In this document: in pieces, positions 57,843-64,000 of the stretch
How positions within the stretch are numbered: the first letter of the stretch is position 1
Layout of the letters: each line of letters starts with the position of its first letter
Origin: Ruminococcus sp.
GTDB taxonomy: Bacteria; Bacillota; Clostridia; Oscillospirales; Ruminococcaceae
Assembly: GCA_017521805.1 (NCBI GenBank)
Contig: JAFXDK010000025.1
Location: 1 to 64,000, forward strand
Direction of reading: 5' to 3'
Length of the DNA stretch: 64,000 nt
Notes under the pieces: generated by a model
The model's database searches: none
What the model was told of the DNA's origin: nothing
Seen by the model: only the letters and a program-made list of their open reading frames with translations
Program-made: the position numbers and the translations under genes

Positions 57843-59537
57843 TTATTCTTCGGATTTATTGATAGCTGCTGTTTCGCTGAGGGTTTTATTGATACTTTCA
57901 ATAAGGTCCTTGATCTCAGCAACGGACTGAGTAATTAAGCCGGAGCTTTTGTTTGTGGTATTGACATTTTCGTCAAGAGCATTAAATGCCTTGAGAGTTG
58001 TTTCAAGAATAACAATCATCTGATTTATACCCTCAGAATTGAGAGAATCGTTATTCTGGCAGAAAGTAATGATATTTGTAAGAAGATCATTAACGACTCT
58101 TGAACGTTCACTTGTTTTATTTGTAGATTCAGAAATAGCAGCAAGATTAGTTTTGATATTGTCCATTTTGGACTTTAATTCCTTGGAAAGTGTAAGGCAT
58201 ATTTCCTTATTTTCAAGAAATTTTTCCTGATTTGATACAAGCTGCTTATGTTGTGCAGTAAGTTCTGATTTAGCATGAACAACGCAGTTATTTGGAGTAT
58301 TAATACCACGGCATATAGCAGTAGCCATATCACGACAGGAATTATATCCGCAGGCACGGCAATCGTAGCATTTTTCAGCGTCAGTATTCTTTCCCATCAG
58401 CTTATAAATTACGTCAAGCTGTTTTTCTGAAAGAACAGGGGAGGTATTGCCGGACTTATAAGTTCTGAGGAAATCATCAATATTGAGTTCATCATCAAAC
58501 CTTTTGAACAGTTTATCCTCGCTGGGCTTGAAAACATTGGTTTTACGACGTTTTTTAGCGTCATTTTCTACATCGCGCATAATTCTCATTACATCGAATG
58601 AAGTACTTTTGGTATCAGCGGCAGGACCGAGATTACAGCCGAATTCACAGGAAAGAGTGTCAAAGACATCAGGACGTTTGATATCAGAAACATTTGCATA
58701 CGTATCAAGTTCTGAATACACTTTGTTAACACCCTCGGAAGTGCATATATTTATTTCAGGGTCGTGAAGAAGCAGATTATCCCTTATACCGCCCGGACGT
58801 GAATATATTGCACCAAGCTGTCCCTGCTGGTCGTCAAATTTGTATTCTAAATCCTGTTCGGAATTTGTGTGTATTACAATTCCATTAGAATCAAAGTATT
58901 CTTTAAGCTTTTTAAATGTTACATTGTATTCAACAAGTCCTGTTTCAGCGTATTCATTTTTAGAAGCAATACAAGGAGTAAGTACAGCAATGGGATTGGT
59001 GCGTCTCAGATATTTCTTTATATATGCCACGGCACAAGCGACAGGGCTGTGAACCGGGGAAAGATTTTTAAGTATATTTGGCTGATATGTCTGAATATAC
59101 TTAACAATAGCAGGACATTGCTGAGTAATAATCTTTCCGGTTTTCTGATTTTCAAGGGAACGGAGATGAACCCACGTACAAATATCCGCACCGAAAGAAA
59201 CGTCGTAAATCATACAGCCTTTTTTTCTGAACCAATTAAGAATATTAATCCAGTGATTAGGGAATACTGCTCTTATAGCGGGATGAACAAGGATAATTGT
59301 CTTATCTTTTTCAAGTCTCTGCATACAAACGCGTGTATCATCAATATAATCTCTTGCTCCGTGATTGCAGGCTCTTATACACTGACCGCAGGCAATGCAT
59401 TTATCGGAATTAACAGTTGTAATAAATCTGCCGTTTTCCAGCATTTTGCTTATATTTGCTTCAGGAGCCGGACAGCTTCTGATACAAGCGTTGCAGCCGA
59501 CGCATTTTTCAGGTTTTACTACAATGATATCATTCAT
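57843..59537 (-). CDS. [FeFe]-hydrogenase-like iron-sulphur sensor protein
   Basis: A 564-residue protein. Two N-terminal 4Fe-4S sites (Cys 12, 15, 18, 22 and 47, 50, 53, 57), then a hydrogenase large-subunit domain (about 80-320): L1-like TQQCPA (Cys141), L2 LTPCIASKNE (Cys189, Lys193, Glu195) and L3 LSCEFGCNLGPA (Cys297, Cys301). Four Cys positions for the H-cluster are kept but L1 and L3 deviate from catalytic enzymes, as in sensory group C/D hydrogenases. A Cys cluster CYDCRACGYNSC (390-401) and a helical tail (about 420-560) resembling a chemoreceptor signalling helix follow. This fits an H2- or redox-sensing protein that signals to the kinase/phosphatase encoded next to it. Confidence 0.85.
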   Translation of the reverse strand: MNDIIVVKPEKCVGCNACIRSCPAPEANISKMLENGRFITTVNSDKCIACGQCIRACNHGARDYIDDTRVCMQRLEKDKTIILVHPAIRAVFPNHWINILNWFRKKGCMIYDVSFGADICTWVHLRSLENQKTGKIITQQCPAIVKYIQTYQPNILKNLSPVHSPVACAVAYIKKYLRRTNPIAVLTPCIASKNEYAETGLVEYNVTFKKLKEYFDSNGIVIHTNSEQDLEYKFDDQQGQLGAIYSRPGGIRDNLLLHDPEINICTSEGVNKVYSELDTYANVSDIKRPDVFDTLSCEFGCNLGPAADTKSTSFDVMRIMRDVENDAKKRRKTNVFKPSEDKLFKRFDDELNIDDFLRTYKSGNTSPVLSEKQLDVIYKLMGKNTDAEKCYDCRACGYNSCRDMATAICRGINTPNNCVVHAKSELTAQHKQLVSNQEKFLENKEICLTLSKELKSKMDNIKTNLAAISESTNKTSERSRVVNDLLTNIITFCQNNDSLNSEGINQMIVILETTLKAFNALDENVNTTNKSSGLITQSVAEIKDLIESINKTLSETAAINKSEE

Positions 59538-59657
59538 TTTTCTGTTCTCCTCAGATTAAATAAAAAAGTTTCAATACGGTTTATCTGAAATATCAGCGCA
59601 GACAGCTCAAGGCTGTGAGGTAATTTTCAGATGTTGCGGATAGCATAATTTTTAATA

Positions 59658-60707
59658 TCAGACTTTTTCAAGCTCGCTTGCCTGTTTCATTAAATCGTCA
59701 AGATTAATTCCACCGCGGTCTTTTTGCGAGGTGTTTTTTTCAGAAACGGACTTTGGAGCTACATGAACTGCTTGTCTTTTTGGCGTTTCTGCTGTATTCT
59801 GACGGTTTACTTCCGAAGCCTGAGCAGATTTTGCAGAATTATTCTGCGTTTTTATTTCTGTTTTTTCATTTTTGTTTTCCGCAGCATTTGCGGCAGGCTG
59901 CTTTTCAATCTGCTGACCAGTTTTTTCCTGCGGTGTATCAGAAGTTTTATTTATATATTCCTGTACAGAGGAAATAGCCTCTGTTGAATTTGCAATAAAT
60001 TTAGCAGTATCTGAACTGAACGCACTCATAATACTTTTTATACGTGTAATTTCTGTATTAAGGCAATCCATATCCTTAATAATGGATTTCTTCAATGTTT
60101 CATTGACATCATTTGTTTCCGCAGCTTTTTTCTCGGCTTCAGAGACGATATCAGCTGCTTTTTTCTCAGCGTTTTCAAGAAGTTCGGCAATTTTTTTATT
60201 TGTTTCATCAATGAGACTTTCGGCGAATTTCTTAGCGTTTGCTTCGCAGTTTGCCGCTTCCTGTTTAGCTGTATTTACAATAAGGTCTCTTGACTTTTTA
60301 GCTTCGATAAATATAATTCCCAGATCCTCAGTATCGTTGTTCTGGAGAGCATTCTGTTTGAGATGAAGTTCCTCCAATTCATCTTTAAGTACCTGAATTT
60401 CCTCTTTAAGCTTGTTGTTTTCCTCAGTTTTTCTGTTCAGTTCGTCCTTGCGGATTTTATTTTTTTCGGAGAGCTGTTCGTTTTTGACCTGTAACTGAGT
60501 AATCTGAGCTCTTTCTACAGCAATGGCATTTTCGTAGGCTTTTTCCTGAGAATAACCTTCTTCGTATTTTTTAATAATCTGTTTGTTTTCACGGATTTCA
60601 TTTTTTAGATTATAAATCATAGAGTAAAGAGTTTCCAGTCTTTTATCTACGTCTGCCTTATCATAGCCGCAGAAAGCAGTAGCCTTAATGAAACGTGATT
60701 CAGCCAT
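59658..60707 (-). CDS. DivIVA-like coiled-coil protein
   Basis: A 349-residue protein. The N-terminus (FIKATAFCGYDKADVDKRLETLYSMIYNLK) follows the DivIVA pattern of a short membrane-binding turn and a first helix. A continuous coiled coil covers about 25-240 (rich in Glu, Lys, Ala, Asn). A Gln/Asn/Lys-rich linker follows, and the protein ends in RGGINLDDLMKQASELEKV. DivIVA-type proteins mark curved membrane and recruit partners; here one may localise the signalling complex encoded downstream. AAAGGAGAA precedes ATG 60707. It is the first gene of the operon. Confidence 0.78.
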   Translation of the reverse strand: MAESRFIKATAFCGYDKADVDKRLETLYSMIYNLKNEIRENKQIIKKYEEGYSQEKAYENAIAVERAQITQLQVKNEQLSEKNKIRKDELNRKTEENNKLKEEIQVLKDELEELHLKQNALQNNDTEDLGIIFIEAKKSRDLIVNTAKQEAANCEANAKKFAESLIDETNKKIAELLENAEKKAADIVSEAEKKAAETNDVNETLKKSIIKDMDCLNTEITRIKSIMSAFSSDTAKFIANSTEAISSVQEYINKTSDTPQEKTGQQIEKQPAANAAENKNEKTEIKTQNNSAKSAQASEVNRQNTAETPKRQAVHVAPKSVSEKNTSQKDRGGINLDDLMKQASELEKV

Positions 60708-60837
60708 TTTAACATTCTCCTTTAAACAAATTATCTATAGGGAACCTCTAAAAACCCCGATTGTTCCGGTTTTTCGAGAACCCTTATAATAAATTATTTT
60801 ACATTAAAATTGTGTAGAACAAAATATGCCTCTTTAT
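60708..60837 (-). promoter_or_regulatory. Operon leader with internal hairpin and repeat motif
   Basis: The 125-base leader of the signalling operon contains, on the minus strand, AAAAACC-GGAACAATCGG-GGTTTTT followed by TTT, a terminator-like hairpin, and then the repeat AGAGGTTCCCTATAG (60749-60735). Its position between promoter and first gene permits attenuation; this is inference. Confidence 0.45.
60735..60749. repeat. Short motif, inverted copy of 8988-9002
   Basis: CTATAGGGAACCTCT is the exact complement of the motif at 8988-9002. It lies 28 bases before the DivIVA-like gene. Confidence 0.45.
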
Positions 60838-60866
60838 ATTATAGCATATATTCTGAAGAATTACAA
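60838..60866 (-). promoter_or_regulatory. Promoter of the hydrogenase-like/TerY-P operon
   Basis: On the minus strand TTGTAA (60866-60861), a 17-base spacer and TATAAT (60843-60838). Confidence 0.65.
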
Positions 60867-61249
60867 TATGATATTTAAATAAAAAAGATATCAACTTAAA
60901 GCAATTTTTTATATATAGTTTTTACTAAATTGGTATATTTTAATTATTTTTGAAGAAATTGCCAAGGATATGACTAAAATAATTGACTAAAAACATGTGC
61001 GTCATTCACGAAGCCAAAACAATAAGCATATTTAAAACATTTATCGTAAATTATACACAAATTATCCATATTAATTATACCATAACCTATATAAAATTGC
61101 AAGTGTTTTTTCATAAAATATAAAAAAAACGCCCTATTTTTATATAATCGACCTTTCTAATCAATTCAATCGTGTATATGTCAATTAAAATTGATTGATA
61201 CTCATACGAAATTTGACGTATCTGAAGATTGTTCTACTAGATAACCTCA
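60867..61249. other. Long AT-rich intergenic region
   Basis: About 380 bases without a supported gene. It is extremely AT-rich and contains TCAATTAAAATTGA (near 61178) and similar short inverted repeats that could be regulator sites. Nothing else is recognised. Confidence 0.45.
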
Positions 61250-61288
61250 GATATAAAAACACCGCCCCTCCGAATAGAGAAACGGTGT
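61250..61288 (-). terminator. Terminator after the GGDEF-like gene
   Basis: On the minus strand ACACCG (61288-61283) pairs with CGGTGT (61264-61259), followed by TTTTTATAT. The stem is short, so it is a moderate terminator. Confidence 0.5.
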
Positions 61289-61293
61289 ATATT

Positions 61294-62232
61294 TTAACTA
61301 AAGAAATAAACTGAACCCTTACCTTTTTCCTTGGCATATTTTACAGCATTGTCAGCGTTATCCATAAGATGCTCTGCATTTCTGCCGTCTCTTGGATAGT
61401 GGGCAACACCTGAGCTTACAGTGATTTCAAGAAGCTTGCCATTTATCGGAATGGGTTCGCATACCTCAGCAAAAAGATCACTGAGATAACTTGAAACAGA
61501 TTCTCTGTTTCTCTGACCTGCAATAATAAGAGCAAATTTTGCGTCACATATTCTTGCGGTAATACCTGCATTTCCGCAGAAATTATGCAGTCTGTAGCCG
61601 AAAGTTGTAAGTATCATATCGCATACATCTGATGTATAGCGCTTTGAAAGTGAATCAAATTCATCAATTTCAGTATAAACTACAGTAAAAGGAGTAATAT
61701 CTTCATTGCTGAGTATATCATCTATCTGTTTTGTGAACATATCCTTATTGTAAAGACCGGTAAGAGGGTCATTGTAGATAATACGTGAAAGTCTCTGACC
61801 TTCCTTGCTGATTTCCTCATTTGTGTCTACAAGTTCACTATTACGTTTTTCAAGTTCCTCCTGAGCTTTGTATGTCTGGAGGGAGTAGTAGTGGATAAGA
61901 GTACAAACAACAATTGTAATGATAGGAGAAAGAACACCGGGAGCCGCACCGGGATTGTGAGAAAGCAGAACTCCGAAGAAGAGTATGTAAAGTGAGTTAC
62001 ATACACACATTACAAGAGAAGTAAAATATCCCTTTTTAGGAATCATTACAACCATAGCAACAGAAATAAGTACCTGTATTTGTGAAATGATACCGTTTAC
62101 ACTACCGGAAGCTTGCGGCGGCAGCTTCATTGAAATTTGTTTCTGTACAGCAAAAGTTCCGATAAAGAGGAGAATACCCACAATTCTTACTATTATGGGA
62201 TTAAAATAACTTGTTTTTGATGATTTTCTCAT
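61294..62232 (-). CDS. Membrane protein with degenerate GGDEF domain
   Basis: A 312-residue protein with four or five N-terminal helices (about 10-120), a short coiled coil (about 120-145) and a GGDEF-type domain (about 150-310). The domain begins normally (DPLTGLYNKDMFTKQI) and ends normally (GVAHYPRDGRNAEHLMDNADNAVKYAKEKGKG), but the GGDEF signature is replaced by ICDAKF and the first metal Asp by Glu (YTEIDEFD). It should therefore not make c-di-GMP; it may sense a nucleotide or act structurally. It has a good ribosome site (GAAAGGATG). Confidence 0.85.
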   Translation of the reverse strand: MRKSSKTSYFNPIIVRIVGILLFIGTFAVQKQISMKLPPQASGSVNGIISQIQVLISVAMVVMIPKKGYFTSLVMCVCNSLYILFFGVLLSHNPGAAPGVLSPIITIVVCTLIHYYSLQTYKAQEELEKRNSELVDTNEEISKEGQRLSRIIYNDPLTGLYNKDMFTKQIDDILSNEDITPFTVVYTEIDEFDSLSKRYTSDVCDMILTTFGYRLHNFCGNAGITARICDAKFALIIAGQRNRESVSSYLSDLFAEVCEPIPINGKLLEITVSSGVAHYPRDGRNAEHLMDNADNAVKYAKEKGKGSVYFFS

Positions 62233-62311
62233 AAAACATACATCCTTTCAAAAACATATTTTATTGTTTTCATCCTATATTATATAACATAAATTCTGAA
62301 ATGTCAATACG

Positions 62312-63256
62312 TTAATTGTTAATATTTGTCTTTTCAGATGAATTATTTTTTTCTGATGTTTTATCATTGATTCTTGATTTTCCGCATAAAGCTGAGAAAA
62401 TTCCGTAGAGAACATAGAGTATTAAAGCTGCGATTACAAGAATGATACAAGCTGTAAGAAAATCTTCGGTAAATGTTTTCATAGCTGTAGTATAGGAAGT
62501 ATAAATCTGAGCTTGTTTAATCGAAAAGGCGGCGAAATAATCAGTATTCAGCAGATAAATACAGGGAATACAGCCAAGAATACCGGCAGATACAGCAGCA
62601 GTACCAATCCAGTAAAGAGCGTCTTTTATTCGCTTGAAATTGCATATCAGAAGTACAAGAGCCAAAAAAGCAGAAGCGCCGAGACAAACAATTTTTATAA
62701 TTGGAAGTTTAGCATATAAAGGCTTCACTTTTTTTATTATACCATGTTTTACAAGAGCATTGAACTTGTAAACATCGCAGTATTCCTCAATTGCGGAATA
62801 TGCCTTTTTATTGACATTGGCAAGCTTTGTGTAATACTTGTCGTTTTCGTCCTTTATTTCATATCCCGTAGTTTTTGCATATTCTTCAAAATAAGCTTTT
62901 ATACTTTCATCAAGGTCAGTATTCTGGGGAATTTCTGCAAATCCACTTGTATCGCCGCCATTGAGAGCAGTAAAACCATAGTCGATTTTGTCATTTACAA
63001 CGGACTGTAAATAATCAACGCTGATATGCTTCATGTAAACATCAGCAGGAATACCGGTTTCAGCGTATTTTTCAGTAAAATACTTATTGAGTTCCTTGTG
63101 GACAATACTGCTTATATCTTTTTCTTCTGTAAGATTTATAAGATTTTCTTTTGTTGCGAATTTATCAGCGGTTATGCATCCCGCGGAAGCTATAAGAGTA
63201 AATACAAGCAGTAGAGTTACAATAAAAGAGCTTATATATGAACCTGTACTTCTCAT
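62312..63256 (-). CDS. Membrane protein of the sortase cluster, 314 aa
   Basis: A 314-residue protein with an N-terminal helix (about 8-28), an outer domain (about 30-165, acidic and helical) and three more helices (about 180-200, 215-240 and 262-290), ending in a hydrophilic tail. No family is recognised with certainty. It follows the sortase gene by one base, so the two are surely co-translated; it may help present or process the sortase substrate. Confidence 0.7.
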   Translation of the reverse strand: MRSTGSYISSFIVTLLLVFTLIASAGCITADKFATKENLINLTEEKDISSIVHKELNKYFTEKYAETGIPADVYMKHISVDYLQSVVNDKIDYGFTALNGGDTSGFAEIPQNTDLDESIKAYFEEYAKTTGYEIKDENDKYYTKLANVNKKAYSAIEEYCDVYKFNALVKHGIIKKVKPLYAKLPIIKIVCLGASAFLALVLLICNFKRIKDALYWIGTAAVSAGILGCIPCIYLLNTDYFAAFSIKQAQIYTSYTTAMKTFTEDFLTACIILVIAALILYVLYGIFSALCGKSRINDKTSEKNNSSEKTNINN

Positions 63257-63257
63257 A

Positions 63258-63935
63258 TTATTCGCCCTCCTTTTCAGTGTAAAAGGCTTTTTCTGTCAAT
63301 TCGCAGATTGCACCGAATCGACTGTCCGACGCGCCAAGTAAATCACGCTTGCAGGTATAAATAGTAAGCCTGTCGTCCTCAGTGGGAGCGATATATTTTT
63401 TATCCTTACTGCTGAACTCGATAAGCTCTTTTACTTTATAGGTGAATCTGCCGTAATTTGTTGTAATTGTGACATCATCGCCCTCTTTGAGATTTGAGAG
63501 GTCGGCAAAATATGTGTCCACATGGGCGGAAACAACGGAATTTCCGTTAGTGCCGAATACAGCAGAGCTTGATGACTGACAAGCGCCGTGTTCCAAAAGT
63601 TCAGTAGTAGTACCCCAGTAAATAGGAATATCAATTCCCAAAGCGTCAGTGCTTACAATACCGTACAATTCACCAAAGGTTGGACGGTCAGGCTCACCTG
63701 TTTCGGAGGTTTTGCCGCTGTAATCCATGTTGATATCATTATCTTTTATGACAAGTCCTGAATCCTCATTGAGAGGGTCAGATTTAAGGCTGTCCATAAA
63801 AGCAATATTAGTATAGGTTTTGATTTTATCCGCAGGTTTTATAGCTGCAATTATAGTTATTCCGGCACAAATCGCAGTAACCATAACAGGCGTGATTATA
63901 TGCAAAGTAATATTTTTTTTGGATTTTTCTTTCAT
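63258..63935 (-). CDS. Sortase
   Basis: ATG 63935, with AGAGGT before it, gives 225 residues; a TTG at 63956 would overlap the upstream gene. One membrane helix (about 10-31) is followed by a sortase domain with catalytic His138 (SAHVDTYF), Cys195 (TIYTC) and Arg206 (SDSRFG). The His is preceded by SA rather than the more common G, and TIYTC replaces TLxTC. It anchors surface proteins or polymerises pilins on the cell wall. The gene lies two bases after an upstream gene that ends in a hydrophobic-basic tail, probably its substrate. Confidence 0.85.
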   Translation of the reverse strand: MKEKSKKNITLHIITPVMVTAICAGITIIAAIKPADKIKTYTNIAFMDSLKSDPLNEDSGLVIKDNDINMDYSGKTSETGEPDRPTFGELYGIVSTDALGIDIPIYWGTTTELLEHGACQSSSSAVFGTNGNSVVSAHVDTYFADLSNLKEGDDVTITTNYGRFTYKVKELIEFSSKDKKYIAPTEDDRLTIYTCKRDLLGASDSRFGAICELTEKAFYTEKEGE

Positions 63936-63936
63936 T

Positions 63937-64000
63937 TCAGACCTCTTTTTTGCCAAAGGATTTTTTAACAGCCACAGTTGTTCCGCCTATACCTACTACA
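63937..64000 (-). CDS. 3' end of a surface-protein gene (partial, cut by window edge)
   Basis: Only the last 20 codons are visible on the minus strand: VVGIGGTTVAVKKSFGKKEV and stop (63939-63937). A small-residue hydrophobic stretch followed by a Lys-rich tail is typical of the C-terminal sorting signal of sortase substrates, and the gene precedes the sortase. The LPxTG-type motif itself would lie outside the window. Confidence 0.6.
   Translation of the reverse strand, partial: VVGIGGTTVAVKKSFGKKEV

Noticed and set aside
59538..59657. Small 17-codon frame between the hydrogenase-like and DivIVA-like genes
   Set aside because: ATG near 59650 on the minus strand lacks a convincing ribosome site and matches no known small peptide; an ACAGC/GCTGT hairpin covers it.

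Overview
The window reads as an AT-rich Firmicute of the Ruminococcus/Oscillospiraceae type. The evidence is two secreted proteins with type I dockerins (a GH5 glycanase at 12723-14102 and a four-repeat protein at 32022-34157), a complete Rnf complex, a clostripain-family protease, AzlCD, Gram-positive AGGAGG ribosome sites and no outer-membrane genes. The genus is an inference; no rRNA is present.

Region 1 (1 to about 11750) is an accessory, defence-rich island. It holds a DUF4869 gene with a compact ATPase-TOPRIM-like gene whose 3' end was hit by a MITE, a RloA/RloB (AbiL-like) pair with its own strong promoter, a helicase remnant, a type I restriction locus with intact hsdR but broken hsdM and no hsdS, an odd tRNA-like gene, an intracellular leucine-rich-repeat protein, and a nitroreductase cut off by a 3' tRNA fragment ending in CCA, which looks like an old attachment junction.

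Region 2 (11.8-51.5 kb) is mostly ordinary chromosome: alpha/beta hydrolase, GH5 glycanase, AGCS sodium/amino-acid symporter, rnfCDGEAB, a DD-carboxypeptidase homologue that has lost its catalytic motifs, sfsA, MacB-like and FtsX-type ABC exporters, FliB-like protein, azlCD, C11 protease, the dockerin protein, a CNNM/CorC transporter, radA between two lipoprotein genes, a SpoIVFB-like protease, a GGDEF/EAL protein followed one base later by a predicted ADP-ribosyltransferase, and a two-component/ABC-2 module. Convergent gene pairs are repeatedly separated by single bidirectional terminators.

Region 3 (51.5-64 kb) starts with the second MITE copy and tRNA-Pro(CGG). It then holds a minus-strand signalling operon (60707 down to 52611): DivIVA-like coiled-coil protein, [FeFe]-hydrogenase-like iron-sulphur sensor, zinc-ribbon/LRR protein, Ser/Thr kinase with zinc ribbon, von Willebrand A protein, PP2C phosphatase and a protein of unknown function. 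The kinase/vWA/PP2C set matches the TerY-P phosphorylation triad; its union with a hydrogenase-like sensor in one operon is the best candidate for an undescribed system here. The window ends with a degenerate GGDEF membrane protein and a sortase cluster cut by the edge.
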